The notes under the pieces are model-generated. The model saw nothing but the letters and a program-made list of their open reading frames with translations, ran no database searches and was not told where the DNA came from. The translations under genes and the position numbers were made by a program. Below, piece after piece: positions 16,951 to 29,398 of a stretch of DNA of 44,932 nucleotides (its first letter is position 1; the number at the start of each line of letters is the position of its first letter). This stretch comes from Cristatella mucedo. Lineage: Eukaryota > Bryozoa > Phylactolaemata > Cristatellidae. The stretch spans positions 1 to 44,932 of the forward strand of contig WPIO01000445.1 of the NCBI GenBank assembly GCA_009760855.2, written 5' to 3'.

Positions 16951-18239
16951 GGCACCCTAAGGTCATATGAAGGTAATCACTCGGCTATAATTTAAGAGTA
17001 CTTTCAATCCCCTCATTATTGATTTGAGCTTGCCCCAGACCACTAATAAACCACTCACCACTCCTCGATCAGTGCAACCTCTGAAGCAATATTTCCCAAA
17101 GCAGAGCGCTTTTGTACTTTGCAATACGATACTGTTGATGGAATCTAGAACTCAAGACCTATATCGTATCTTCCTATAATTATTTAACTTTTAGGGTTTC
17201 AATATTTAGGCTATTAATTTCAACATGTGTATGTCAAAATTTACTATCTACCTTGCATTTAAATATTATGATGCGGGAATTGAGTTCTGCCTTGATATGC
17301 TTCTTCCACCACCCTACCTACTTCGCTGCCTTGCCAGTGTGCCAGACTGAATGAATATGCCTGACAACACTGGCATTGCGGCCTAATTCTGTTTTGCGTT
17401 GTTCTAAAGATATGTTTTCTTTTGAGTTTCAAAACTGATCTCCTACAAGAGCTCGTAAGACACATACTGGATATGCTTAGAAACCGCTACAGCCAAACAG
17501 CTTAGCTAAATCGGGTACTGATTGCTGTGACCTTGTCTCTCAACCGTTTTCTTACTTCACTACAATAACAACGCGATTTGGCAGAACAGAGAGAATCGAA
17601 GTAACTATCGACTATAGGCAAACCATTACTGCAGCAGTTCAAATGGAGCATCATTCAATCACAGTAGTTACATTTGATATAATTAATTGGAAGCCATTAG
17701 AAAAAGCTCTTGCTAGTAGATGGTTCGTTTGAAACCGGTGGTTATAAGCAGGTTTTAAAACCAACCGAAAAGTCAGCCTCGGTTTTATTGGTTTTAAACA
17801 TCCTGTCAGAGTGAGGCGTTGCCTCACACCGGCCATCCTTATTAGTCACTCTAAATGGCTCAACAAGACAAGAACATAGGCTGGCGCCCTGCCACCAATG
17901 TAACGTAATTTATCTCTGTCTGTGACTCCACAATGCCAAAACAGCTATGTGGGTGCTACGCGGGAGAGTTTTGTACTGCACACTCACCATTGCTACTTCG
18001 CTTAAGCATCTGATGTTTAGGAGCTTGCCGAGATTTTCTCTAAATGACTAATGCCACGAACATTAACCGTTGTTATTTTTTTTCTCGCGGGATGTAAGTA
18101 AAGAGCTTTGGGTTTTGATTAGTCAGCTGGACCAACTAGAAGCCAAAAATTGAAAGCAGTTTCTACTTCATGACAGTTAGCCAATTTTGCCCTTATCCCA
18201 AAAGGTGGCGACGTAGCATCCAAAAACCAAAGGGAAGTC
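16951..18239. other. Host intergenic DNA, no gene seen
   Basis: No supported coding region. Around 17,720-17,800 there are short related pieces of the type GGTTTTAAAACC / CGGTTTTATTGGTTTTAAA in both orientations, which may be the edge of a small decayed DNA element. Confidence 0.35.
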
Positions 18240-18960
18240 GCTATAAAATCCACATCAATACAGTGTCATCGCAAATACAGGTCTAATCACACGGATACAC
18301 TCAATGATGTGATAAAAGGTGCCTTTTAGTTACTTTTTGAATGTGGTCAAGTAAGGGGATTTCGTGAAGCACGTCAGGAGTGGGTACCAGGGTTTAGGAG
18401 CAGTCCAACTAAAGGTACGGTTCCAAAGGATTTTAGGTTTTTACGAGGTATGGGTAAATAGTCATATTCCAAAAAGGTGGTGGTACAATGCTTAGCCTGG
18501 TCGGGGCAGTAGATGCAATGGGTAGGCTGGAGCAGAAGAATAAAGGGACCTAATATTGAGTGACGAAACATTGAAGTCTATACGTTTCTGGACAGGTAGC
18601 CAGTGTAGGTCGGCGAGAAGTTGTGTGATGTGGCAACTGCGACGGCCACGACAGACAAGCCTATCTGCAGAGTTATGCACCAGCTGTAAGTGCCTAATGG
18701 CACAGGCCGGTAGACCAGTATGCAGTGAGTTACAGAAGTGAATACTGGATGTCACAAATGCATGCTCTAACTTAAATGTGGTATTCCCCCTAAACAAGCC
18801 CAAATAGTTAAGAAATGTAATTTAGCTGAAATTAGGCTGACGATTGTGGAGTAGACGTGGTCATCAAATATTAGGTCTCTTTGGAAATTGACAGCAGAAT
18901 TGCGTGCGGATTCAAGAGAATATAGGCTGGTAGTCAATTTTGATCATAACAGTCATGAAA
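18240..18960 (-). mobile_element. CR1/L2-type LINE fragment
   Basis: Minus-strand frames read the carboxy-terminal end of a non-LTR reverse transcriptase: HLQLVHNSADRLVCRGRR, then LLADLHWLPVQKRIDFNVSS, then the 'APAYPLHLLPRPG' stretch, the usual 'Q N - A A R L - - R - - - - H I T P L L - - L H W L P V - - R I' ending. Below it a shifted frame has FGTVPLVGLLLNPGTHS, corresponding to 'FG--afs-aAP-lWNslP'. The copy is truncated at the 5' end (no polymerase core) and carries shifts and stops. Confidence 0.75.
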
Positions 18961-19204
18961 AAGAATGATTAGCCACTGGCTCCCATTGCAGTTGTCGTTT
19001 TCTCAGACTCTATAACTCAAACATTTGCGAAAATAGGATTTGGGTGTCAGCAAAGAAGCAGTAAGTGCTTTCTGTTTAGTTCTTCAATTGATAATATTGA
19101 GCAATGAACTACATGTGTTTTAAAATGCACTTACTGATTAGCAATGCAATAACAATCAAAAAAGGTTTGCCTCAGAATGTTTGAAACCTCTTAATCCCAT
19201 ACTT

Positions 19205-20615
19205 CACCATTATTGCCCAATTTATATCAAATTATAAGAAAAATAAGATTGTAGCACCCTCAGAAAACTTAATCTCTGTCTAGACATTTTACGCATGCTG
19301 TAAAGAAAGCATTATAACATGGTTAGTAATAGCAAGCACAATTCAACAAGAAAACCGTGGTTAGATGTGACGTGCACAAGGTTAGCATGCACATGTGGTT
19401 GTGACAGCATGCACAGAGTCAGCACCCACGAGCACACAAGCAACGAATTACAATGACCTGCTGAATGCTTGAATAGATAGGTGCACTTTCAGCTCATTTT
19501 TAAATATCATCTAGTCAGGGGACGTCGTGACATCAGTCGGGAGAGAGTTCCAGGATATATATGCATACGAACTTAAGGCAGGGTTTCCAGAGGATTTGAG
19601 ATTCGGATGAGGTGTAGGTATACAATTTAATTCAGAAAAGTGGGCGGTAGCTTACATTGCCTGGTGGTAGAGTTGCTCTGATAGGTAGGGTGGAGCCACA
19701 TAATGAAGAAACCTAAAAGTGAGTCACAGAACCTTGAAGTCTGATTGACTGAGAGCCAGTGCAAGTAAGTGAGAAGTGGTGCGATGCGGCAACTGCACCG
19801 CTCACGACAGACAATCCAAGTTTCAGTGTTTTGCACCAGCTGTAAGTACCTGATTGCACAGGCCCGTAGACCAGCACGAAGAAATTTGTAGAAATTGGGA
19901 CGGAATGTTACAAATGCACGCACTAATTCAGATGCAGTATTCCTATCCAAGAGAACCTGAACTGTAGCAAACTCGTGTAGCTGAAATTAGTCTGACTTTA
20001 CTACTGTTGAGCTGATGCGGTCGTCGAATGAAAGGTCACTTTGGCATAGGAAAGCTAGATTTTGTGCAGATGCAACCGGAGATATGCTGGCAGAGCGGAT
20101 TTTGAGCATTGAGCTTTCTAGTTTATAGTCAAATTACGTTCGGAAGTAACCATTAAATTAGTTGTACCATCTTTTTGGGTTGACCAAGTTGCTGCTATCC
20201 ATGTAGAGATATCAGCAGTGCTTGCAGCAAGGTAGTTTAGAAATTGCGTCGAGCCGGAGGGCCAGGAGAGATCAAAACAAAATCTCAACAAAGTGATATC
20301 TGCATAAAAATTAAACCCTGGATTTTGCGTGGTGATTACATCGACACGAGGGAGGGTAAATACTGCAAAGACATGCGGACCAAAACCGAGCCCTGAAGTA
20401 ATTCATAAGTCAGTGACTTGTCCGGTGATCTTTTTCGGTTCGAATCAGTACTCTGGAGTCCTCCACTGACATAAACAATTGTCGTGCAGTACAGCATAGG
20501 TTATGCCAGGCGAAATGATAGGCTCTCGAGAAGAACTTGGGGATTAATGGTATCAAACGCTGCCGAAGGATAGAGCAAAACAAGGTGGAAACTGTTGGGT
20601 TACGTCGCCAATTTC
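19205..20615 (-). mobile_element. CR1/L2-type LINE fragment with polymerase part
   Basis: This is a longer copy of the same family in the same orientation. Near 20,340-20,270 the minus strand has a degenerate FNFYAD-type palm motif followed by the LRFCFD stretch. Near 19,840 it has YLQLVQNTETWIVCRERCSC and LLTYLHWLSV. The 3' end near 19,240 shows the family's 'TGTCTAGACAGAG-TTAAG-TTTTCTGAGGGTGCTA' type ending next to A-rich sequence, as at 22,450 and 35,010. Stops and shifts throughout. Confidence 0.7.
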
Positions 20616-21218
20616 TATGAATAAGAACCAGGGTGGGGAGGGATATTAGGAAAACAGTTTAACTTTACCTCCTATGAGTGGGCAGCTATGCAAAAATGGA
20701 TCTTACAAAAGCAAGCTCGCTAACGATGTTAGATCTCGCACACAGAGGTGCAGCTTGGGAGTGGAAATACAGTGAGATACTGGGAAATCACTCCCTGGAA
20801 AACCCACTATGACCTGGACCTCCTTTCTGTTGATCCCATCGGGTCTCGAGCTGGGATAGTCCTGCGGGACATATACATGAGTTTTTTTTTGTAGTTTCAT
20901 TTTATTGTACTACAAAGATGCTTCCCACTCGGGTTTTCAAAGATTAAGCATTTTAGTTAGCAGCAAGTCCTGCCCGGTATTCATGATTTTGAACCGCATG
21001 AAGAGTGAAAGCTTAACGTGTAAGTGACAACAACCGTGTGAATGCCGAAAGCTTCTTCTGCAGAGCTGTGCTCAGACTGGTAAGACGGAGAACCGATGCA
21101 GTCAAGCATCGAGCGACCGCCAAGACTGTTATGCTATGGGGGGGGGGGGCGCCAATCCAACACATAAGCACAGCCGCCACTTGCTAAAGCTCTGGCACTC
21201 TTGCTAAATGAAAACTCA
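20616..21218. other. No gene seen
   Basis: Host sequence with a 12-base G run at 21,138-21,149 and no supported reading frame. The minus-strand frame near 20,700-20,900 resembles a LINE-associated sequence (PQDYPSSRPDGINRKEVQ) only vaguely. Confidence 0.3.
21138..21149. repeat. Poly-G tract
   Basis: A run of 12 G residues. Such a run is uncommon and unstable, and a likely place for base-calling or assembly error. Confidence 0.8.
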
Positions 21219-21760
21219 CTAAATGACAACTTTCATGCATATAATAAGTCCATTACGGTTCATTATGCCATCATCTACACTAATTATTTGTGAAAAATGT
21301 TTCTCTAACCTTTCAGAATATAAATGCATGCTTTTGTAAAATGGCAGAGGTCCCAAATACTCTGGGGTATCACCTTGATAGTTTGAACAGAATAGAAGTG
21401 AAATCCTATAGCCGGACATAGAGTCCATCGATGTTATATGTAAGCCAGCGATATTGAACACGGCAGGTGGTCACTGGAAAATTCTATATTCCACGACGAA
21501 CGAAGAAGTTCTTATTTTCATATTGCAGATACTCAAACTGATCTCTAGAGTTTCACCTAAGAGAGAAGCTGGCATCTTGTAGACATATTTAATGCGGCTC
21601 TGTTTACTGGTGATGCTAGCTCGACCCCCTTGAGATAATACTACGCCGGGAATCAATGCAACTCTAGGATTAATTTTATTACGGAGAGTTGTATTGTCTC
21701 ATTTAGCCACATGAATTGTTAATCAAGCTTTATATTAGTCGGACACTTTTAACTGATTGC
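21219..21760 (-). pseudogene. Unidentified protein-coding-like fragment
   Basis: One minus-strand frame runs for about 150 codons, from near 21,690 to 21,219. It includes DNTTLRNKINPRVALIPGVV, ASLLGETLEISLSICNMKIR, then a single TGA after YRIFQ, then PPAVFNIAGLHITSMDSMSG, RISLLFCSNYQGDTPEYLGP and LPFYKSMHLYSERLEKHFSQ. The TGA could be a former Trp codon (the frame does not change across it). The balanced composition and long open length speak for a real protein, perhaps a secreted or extracellular domain, but I do not recognise a family. It could be a host exon, a processed pseudogene or part of another mobile element. It is on the strand opposite the channel gene. Confidence 0.4.
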
Positions 21761-22129
21761 AAGATTTAAAATCCGTTATTCTTTGAGGAAATTGCTACTG
21801 TCATCGTAAGGTTCCTCTATAAATATCAGTAACGTCTGGATTTGGCCAAAAAATGCTAATAATAGAAAGACATTGCATAACCCCCTTTGAAAAGTCCACA
21901 AAAACCTTTTTCTAGGACTGTTGCCTATTTTCTAATGAATTGTTCAATAGGTTAGTAGTACCATTTCTAGTGTCAACGTGCTTGAAGACACCAAGACAGC
22001 TCACTCGTACATTGTAACTGTTTTAAAGAACATTAGCACGTGTTGCCTCTTGTAAACATTACGTGATATCATAATATGTGGCTGTTCTCATGTCGATCGG
22101 TAGTCAGTCCCGGCATCAATAGCATGCGA

Positions 22130-22990
22130 AGAAAAAACATGGTCATCAGGGGATAGCAGGTTATTTAGAGGTACAGCTAAGCTATTAGAGTCAGAAGAGC
22201 CTGTGGTGCAATGCCGTGCATGATTGACTAGCACATCATAGAGGTAGACAAGTGAATGGTAATGACGGCGATGTAAAATTGAGGGACATCTCCTTGAAGT
22301 CGATACGTTGATGAGGAGTGAATTGGACCGCTAGAAAAGTAGTGTAATTAGGCGATTGCGATTTTCAAAGCCGATGGGCTTAGCTTCAGATCTTTGCAGC
22401 CACTGTAATTTCTCAGCACTTAGGAGGGGATAATAAAATAAATAATAATACATTTGTATAGCGCCCTCAGATAACTTAAAATTCTCTAGGAACTTTACAA
22501 ATGCCGCGAATAAGGTACATTATCAAATGTTTGGTGGAAACATCTGCCAGCCGCAGGAACAGCAAGCAGTAGGCACGAGCAATAAAGCAGGTATATGCTC
22601 AAAGACCCAACTAATGCTGTGATAAAAAGATGTGATTTCAGATTCTTTTTAAATGTCAAGTAAGGGGACATTGTGATGTCTGTGGTGAGTTCCAGGCTTT
22701 GGGAGCCAACAAGCTAATGGCATGGTTTCCGATGGTTCAGAGGTTCGTACACGAACAGTTGCTGGAATCAATTTTCCAAATTTAAGAAGAGACCTGACAA
22801 GTGCACGGATCGACTTGGATGATTTATTCCAGTCTGACTATGCCCGAATTTTACGCAATTGTATCTAGTTCAAAGTAGTGAGAATTACTGTTGACCTGAG
22901 AAGATCGTTCAGAAAAAGATCCATCTGGGTCGGAACACCTCGTGGATCTTACATACTGCACAACACATACTATACAAGCCCACACTGAAG
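22130..22990 (-). mobile_element. LINE fragments (two pieces)
   Basis: The part at 22,130-22,430 resembles the internal 'LADLHWLPV' region of the neighbouring LINE copies at nucleotide level (CTTGAAGTCGATACGTTG, and similar). At 22,430-22,760 a second piece starts with the family's 3' end: AT-rich AATAATAAT followed by ATTTGTATAGCGCCCTCAG, then the GTCAAGTAAGGGGACATTGTG section. So one copy, or two nested copies, lie here in minus orientation, strongly decayed. Confidence 0.55.
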
Positions 22991-23574
22991 GCAGTATTTC
23001 GATACTTAATTTACTAACTCTGAATTTCCTGAATTTATTAATATATTTTTTTCATATAGAATACCGTTAATTTTGATACGGGATAGGAAATTAGGCAGGA
23101 AATGCTGTTCAAAGCATAATCTTGCATATCTTGCCTTAAGAATATTCTTGACTTTCACAGAGTGACATGTGGGAATTCATAAAAAACCCACTATATCAGT
23201 TGGCAATAGTAGTTTACTATTCCGATTTTCTTGGCTGTTTAATATAAGTAATTTTTTCCGATATAATCTTAACCAATTAGAAAGATTCGCATTATATATT
23301 CTAGTCATAAATATTTCCATGAAATATTGCATTCAATACTTGAATGGCAATGTCAGATTTTGCAGATTCGATATTAGAGTTATTGTGCTGATAATTATCA
23401 CTTTCTATTGCTAGCACTTCCTGCTCTCTGAGTGAAGCCTGCCAGGGCATCGTTTTCAGTACTTGCTCCAAGCGTTTTGGCAGCATGAGCAAGCAACACA
23501 TTTAAGTTGCCCCAGAATTAATGGGGCCACCATTAACAACTGTTTAATACTATTGTGTCTGTTTTGTTTTTCAG
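22991..23574. other. Upstream of a channel exon; no other gene seen
   Basis: AT-rich sequence ending in a pyrimidine-rich tract (TGTTTTGTTTTTCAG) that serves as the acceptor for the exon at 23,575. No earlier channel exon was recognised. Confidence 0.35.
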
Positions 23575-23736
23575 CCACCCAATGACGAGCTATGACAATT
23601 GCTACACTGTTAATAAAGAAGTTACCATAGATGACCTTGACAGCATTGGAGGCGATGCATCTCTGCTAAAACTGCCTTTGCAACAGACTTACGCATCCCA
23701 ACTAATGGATTAGAGCTCTACATAAACATAGAAGTG
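23575..23736 (+). CDS. DEG/ENaC channel, exon a (contains a frameshift)
   Basis: The exon follows a strong TTTTTCAG acceptor and ends at a GTATGC donor. It reads HPMTSYDNCYTVNKEVTIDD and onward. After about 38 codons the frame must shift by one base to reach TNGLELYINIEV. In DEG/ENaC channels the extracellular domain begins with a '-NC(Y/F)TFN-' stretch and, after a variable loop, 'GL-L-LNIE', so the order fits. These trimeric channels conduct sodium across the plasma membrane and open in response to peptides, protons or touch. The shift near 23,695-23,705 is either a pseudogene lesion, a sequencing error or a misplaced splice site. Confidence 0.55.
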
Positions 23737-23815
23737 GTATGCTCTTTTAGGCGCTGCCTGTTTTTAAAATCGCACATCATTTGCCCATTTACTTATCGAT
23801 TCTTTACAAATTTAG

Positions 23816-23968
23816 GGCGATTACTTGAAGTCATACGTGACACATGGAAGCCTTCTATTAGGTTTTAAGGTTTTAATTAATTCCAAGAATGTCCATCCTG
23901 ATCCCATGGTCTCGGCAATCTCCGTTGGGCCGGTATTGTATGCTACGATTGGAATCAGACGCACAGAG
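23816..23968 (+). CDS. DEG/ENaC channel, exon b
   Basis: This exon of exactly 51 codons is bounded by AAATTTAG and GTAAGG and is phase 0 at both ends. It is separated from exon a by a 79-base intron. It reads GDYLKSYVTHGSLLLGFKVL, then INSKNVHPDPMVSAISVGPV, then LYATIGIRRTE. This corresponds to the channel family's 'GlkvliH-p---P------v-pG-yt-igir--' segment in the extracellular palm and finger region. The frame is intact. Open sequence continues past the donor (to 24,115), but that part lacks family resemblance and is probably intron. Confidence 0.65.
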
Positions 23969-26323
23969 GTAAGGAGTACAACTGTGTCTACCTTCTTTAA
24001 GTACCTAGCGTTTCGGTATTACGAACGATCTGGATATCTGCCTGAGTCAATCCAGCGAGCTTTTAGACGAAGTGGATTTGTGTTCTCAGCCACTAAGTAC
24101 TCCCAATTTGGTTAAGCCAGTAAACTTACTCTGCGAGACAAATAAAAGAAAAACATTTTTGGCGAGATAACCGTTATTGATGAGTGCAGATGACGATTTG
24201 CAGCATGCCATTTTAGGTAGGCTACACTTTTCACGTACCCCCTAATCAGACTAAGTAGCTTGTAGAATATCGGGAGCAGATTATTACAAATCTCCATTCA
24301 CTCATACCGCAAAGTGGACATTTATTAAATTTGTGTGCATCTGCACTCATTTATAATTGTTCTGGAAATTATTGTTATTAAGAAGAAGTTTATTTGCACT
24401 GATCGGCTGAAGTGCAGCTTGATTTCAGTTTTGATAATTGTTCATTGTTTACAAGTTGCAAATGCATGACTGGCAGCCTAATAATATATTTACTCATAAA
24501 TTAGATTTATAACTTCCGCTTCTCAATATTTAAATGTATTATTTATTTCCTTCGCCTCAAACAGAGAATGGTATAGACAATTCTTATTAGCATTTATTGC
24601 CGTCTTTTGCCGTTCTAGTAATTGCCGTGTGCTTGATCATTGTCTTCCCTATGTGCATTGTAGGCACTACGAACTGTGCCAACCTACTTTTAATCATTGA
24701 TCAAAATTAATCCGCTACAGATTATATCTCTATACTTATTCGAACTAGACGAATCATTATAGCTAGAACCCAACTTGTGGTGTTTACTCACCTTATTCAG
24801 ACACACTTTTTCAAATAATTCACTTGTTACCTTTATTACACTTTACTTGTAACAGTTTAGATTCGTTTTACCGTAGAAACTAAAATTTCTCCTGAGATAC
24901 GCCAAATTTCATTTGGTCTAGAGGACTGCAGGTGAAACACATTTATGGTTAAACTTATGCAAATGAGTGACAGGGATTGTGTGAGAATTTGCATATGGCA
25001 AAAAGATGAGCCGTTCACGTTTGAACAATAGTTAAGGCAAAGCACAATGTAAAAGCTTAACTTTCATTAGTTGCTGCTGAAGGCTAGCAGCTGCAGTCAA
25101 CTAAGCAGCTCGGTATGGCTCAATCCCAGCTGAGAGCCACATAAAATTCGCACAAACCTAGGCCAACCTAAAACTGCTGTCTTCAACAAATAGTTTCGAA
25201 GACAGTTTAAGCTTGGATAAAGATAAACAGCCTCGAGATATATGGTCATGAACATGTTAATATTGTTCTGCTGTATTTGGTATAAAGCATGTAAATAATT
25301 ACCTGATTTATCGGCTAAATTACGGATTCTCAAGAAACGTTGGCGGGTTTATCGAACCTAATAGAGAAAGAGAGGATTCTGCCGCGCCTGCCAGTAAAGT
25401 AAATACAATTTATCAAAACACCTGTGATTTCTAACTTACCCGTTTCCATTTCAACAGATAATTAATTCATTTTCCCAGCGTGTATTGCGAAGATAATCTT
25501 AGAATAACACTGAAAAAAGTATGGCCTTTTCTGCTGACTTCAGCAGAACTAAGCTTATTGACTGAAAGCGTTAACATGCACTACAGTAAAGGCAATTAAT
25601 GATCTATCGCTATGAACTCTCTCAACCAGAAGATATAAGTCTTGGCCTTAAGTGTACCTATGCCTAATTTGTTCCTGGAAGCTTTGGAAGCTCGCAGTTT
25701 TGAGTATTGCTTCATGTCCTGTGCTATTACCAATAATACGTTTTTAAAACATAGATCATATACAATTAAATGTATTAAATCACAGTAAAGATGTGATTTT
25801 TCAGGCATCCATGTTGAATCTTCTTATTCGTGGAAAATGCATCATAAGATAAAAAATACATGGTAACATTACCGGACTTAATGAGGATTTTCTCATCCTT
25901 TACCTCGTAATAAAAAGACTTCAGGTCTAACTGTTTTATAACACAGCCTCTCCAATTTATTTATAAAAATGCACTGTTTACTCGACAATACTTAGGAATG
26001 TGCAATCAAACTTCGCTGCATTTTTTCCCGCATCGCTAGAACATTTTTTACGGACAAATTCAAGCTACGAGCAATAAACAGCATATTTTTTGTATAGATC
26101 CTGGCTGCTAATGACATCCAGAAACCTCATTTAAATGAAACATTTAAATGGCTATCACGATAATAATATTATAAAATTATTATAATTCTATAATTTTAAG
26201 TGATTCAAATGTCTTACTAGCACTTTTGCAAATTCTAAAGTGAAGAACGATATCATGAGATATATTATTTAGTACTTTACGATAAAGAGTCCACCCATCT
26301 ACCAATTACCTCGTACTTTTTAG
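23969..26323. other. Intron of the channel gene, no other gene seen
   Basis: Sequence between exons b and c. No supported coding region on either strand, and no recognisable LINE or SINE. It is AT-rich with small palindromic pieces near 26,115-26,210. Confidence 0.35.
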
Positions 26324-26465
26324 TATGATAATATTGAGCCACCAGAAGGTGAATGTGATCCAAACCGACAACTCAAGTATTTTAACACGGAAATTCTTCC
26401 ATCGTGCGAAACTGAATGCAAAATGATGCTAGTAGAACAAAATTGCTCTTCCATGCCTTTTTTTT
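26324..26465 (+). CDS. DEG/ENaC channel, exon c
   Basis: The exon starts after CTTTTTAG in phase 0, compatible with exon b. It reads YDNIEPPEGECDPNRQLKYF, then NTEILPSCETECKMMLVEQN, then CSSMPFF. The Cys spacing (G-E-C-D, S-C-x-x-E-C, N-C-S-S-M-P) matches the family's 'PyG-C-----YS--aCl--C----v---CgC---MP'. The probable donor is GTTAAA after the T run at 26,458-26,465, which leaves one base of a split codon. The exact end is uncertain because of the T run. This is the cysteine-rich thumb and finger part of the extracellular domain. Confidence 0.65.
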
Positions 26466-27001
26466 GTTAAAGTATCAAAAATCTGTACAAAATCGACGAC
26501 ACTCTAGGCTTTGCTGCTAAAATAGAAGGTATGTGTTTATGTGCAATATATATTCTACGTTGCATATTATAAAAGCAAGCATTAACCTCGATGTTCGATT
26601 CTGTAGATAAGAAATTCTGTTATCGGAACAGATTTGGATTAAATTTTATGAAATGGCCAGGTGGAATTACGAGTGTCAAGTTATTTTCTTTTTAACTATA
26701 TTGCTTTACTTGTTTCAATTGTTTGGTATGTACTTTCGGAGTCCCTTGAGTGGTTACTATATTTTCTTACAGCAATAATAATACTTCTTGTGTGTAAAAC
26801 CCAAAGAAATATTTGAAATATCCATACCTCGGCACTTAACAAACGACTTCGAGAAAAGTAATACTCTAGGTCTAATGATATGCTTGGTACCATGTTTGCA
26901 AAATCTACAAAAGCACACAAGTACCATTCAGAAACTGCCAATGGAGTGTGGTCCTTTAAAATCACAACTAGCGTCAATATATTCTCCATGTAATAAACAT
27001 G

Positions 27002-27002
<1 letters not shown>
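26466..27002. other. Intron sequence; one weak exon candidate
   Basis: Expected next in the channel is a short exon with the pattern C----Y--C. A frame after a CTGTAG acceptor near 26,606 (KKFCYRNRFG) is a weak possibility and I do not annotate it as an exon. Open frames at 26,700-27,090 look like chance. Confidence 0.25.

Positions 27003-27054
<52 letters not shown>
27003..27054. repeat. (AT)n microsatellite
   Basis: About 26 uninterrupted TA units. Confidence 0.9.
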
Positions 27055-27055
<1 letters not shown>

Positions 27056-27539
27056 CACGAATACATTTTACGAGTTCAATGCTTATGAAATAACAGCAAG
27101 ATAGATCCGTCGTACTAGAGGAGATTACTAGCAGGTTCGCTTAAGCGTCGAAATCTGAAAAGGCAGCTTTTGCAACGAGAAATGTCAGCCTGGCTTCTGC
27201 TTACTAATCCAAAATGACAGTCCCAATTATCCTAATCTCCTATCTATCTGATTTATGTCTCTACTTTGTATATTCAGGCCAAGTTGTGTTGCTAAAAAGT
27301 TTGGCTTTGCCATTACTGCCTGTCATTCATACCTCATTAAGATAGCCAAGGAAAATATTTGCTTTATTCTCCAAGAAACGACTTTTTGCGGCAGCGAATA
27401 ATAACATAAGCAACACTTGAACATAAATAATGAGAAAGCGTTGTAGCAAAAATCAGAATGCTGTTTAATCTAAAGAATTTAATGAGATTAAATCCCAGCT
27501 TAAAATTCGAAATGTGGAAGAAAATCTCGTTGCAAGGCA

Positions 27540-27915
27540 TACAACCTTAAATCGTTTGGATACCATGCCTTCAGTTCATATGTTCCCAAAGCCTGGAACT
27601 CGCTCTCGACTTCCGTCATGGCATCCCCTGACTTGACCTCAATTGATCAGAAATTTAAGGCGCACCTATTTACGGTAGCATTTAGGGATTCTCCGTGATT
27701 TGTTCTCTACGTGCTTATGGGTGCCAACACTGTTGCATGCTGCTGCCACTAACCACCCTTGCATGTGACCCCTAACCATATTATTCAAGTTGCTTATCAA
27801 GCATGATACCACTCGCCATTCAATCGTGTTTCGCTTGTAGAAAATTTAAAGCGCCTAGAAAGAGGGTAAGTTATCTTAGGGCAATTTATCAAGTGTATAT
27901 TAATAGTAATATTAG
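27540..27915 (+). mobile_element. LINE 3' end fragment, plus orientation
   Basis: The plus strand reads SSV/HMFPKPGTRSRLPSWH, the decayed version of the 'yAPk-WNsLP' LINE carboxy end, followed by the 3' UTR. That UTR carries CATGCAAGGGTGGTTAG-type sequence, as in the minus-strand copy at 35,150, then AAAGCGCCTAGAAAGAGG and ATTAATAGTAATATTAG. The orientation is opposite to most copies here. Confidence 0.55.
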
Positions 27916-29270
27916 TGTGCCCACTTTGACGTGCTGCCCATTATTCAACCAGCCAATAGTTTAAGGAACGCTAGCTTGCATGTAGACGATGAACTGTATT
28001 ACCTTTGGAAAGTACTTATCTTTATAGTAGATAGCACGCCTTCTTTGAGGCTGTTACATATTCTTAATTAATCATCTTGATTAGCTTCAAAAGAAGCATG
28101 CAATACTAAATTTTGAAGTCATTCAGTGGATGTAGACTACACATTTAGAGGGTGAAACCTAATTAATTTGGTGCGATAGACCAACAATCCTTGTTGAGCT
28201 TGTGGGCAGGGTATTTCAATCACAACTCGATTAAAAGCAATCGTACATAATTTGTGTTTCTACGTGTGCCTCATGCCATTCCAAGTATTATTTGTATTAA
28301 AACGATCACTTCCTCACCCTTTAAATATATGTGGGCATTGTTGACATTATTGATGACAGCATTCAACTTTAACATGATTGGGATAAGGAATATACATGTC
28401 CGATGAGGCATCGATCGACTCTTACCTATTTGATCATGTCCTCCGCGGCATTTAAAGATTCTCTCGACTTAAATCCTGCTTTTGGTGTTCGACAAGAGCC
28501 TAATTTTTTTTTTCATATCCCACTTTAGATAGATCTATTCAAGAAAATAATTCGGACAAATTGGGCAGGCTCTTTTTGTGCTCACGATAAGCGGCAGCTT
28601 TAACACTTTCAAACTTCAGAGTCAAGTACAATTCATGAACAGTAATGCAGTGAGTTATCACATAACAAGCACGACAGGCATAATATATCACAGGTTTTCT
28701 CAAATCTAAATAAAGAAAATTCAAAATTGCCCTAATCTCATTCCGAAGTCATTAAAAACATATGTCAGACTCGAATTTATAGTTGATCTTTTTTATCATT
28801 AGTGTACTGTTAATTGAACTTTCATTGTTAGTAAAGTTAACCCATGAGCCAAGAATTTTCTTCTACTATACAAATGTTGAGTTAAAAAGTTTATTTATTT
28901 ATTCTTTTTTTGTAAGCCCCCTTTTGTTTGAGACAGTATGATTTAGCATGTGGCTGTAAATTATAAGCATTGATCCGTATCGTACGATTACAAAATTCTT
29001 TCATTTTCATCCTAACATCAGTATTTTGTATAGAAAATGCGGTATATCAAGCTAGGTAGTCAATCCTTTGACTTTTGACATGTTTTCCTTTAATTGCAAT
29101 TTAATTTAGAAACGTCATTCTTTGGCCACAGCTGCTGCACAAATATACCGGGTAGAGGTTTTCTATCAAGACAAGTGCTAGAGTCTAATGATGATGTCAC
29201 CTGGGATTTGCATTTATAGTGTGGCATTGAAGTCTGGAATAAAGAAAAATGAGTCTAAGAAGAAAATCTT
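27916..29270. other. No gene seen
   Basis: AT-rich host sequence, inside the presumed large intron of the channel gene between exons c and d. No supported coding, RNA or repeat feature. Confidence 0.3.
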
Positions 29271-29276
29271 TGTGTG

Positions 29277-29358
29277 TTTTGTGTGTGTGTGTTCGTGCGC
29301 GCGTGCGTGTTTGTGTGTGTATGTGCACGCATGTGTGTGTGTGTGTGTTTGCCTGCTT

Positions 29359-29398
<40 letters not shown>
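29277..29398. repeat. (GT)n microsatellite with GC-rich start
   Basis: About 120 bases of alternating purine-pyrimidine, mostly TG with CGCGCG and CACGCATG variations in the first half. Such tracts can adopt Z-DNA. The long His-Thr or Val-Cys open frames on either strand are products of the repeat. Confidence 0.9.

Noticed and set aside
23969-24115. Continuation of channel exon b past the GTAAGG donor
   Set aside because: The frame stays open, but resemblance to the channel family stops at the donor and resumes in phase at 26,324, so it is read as intron.
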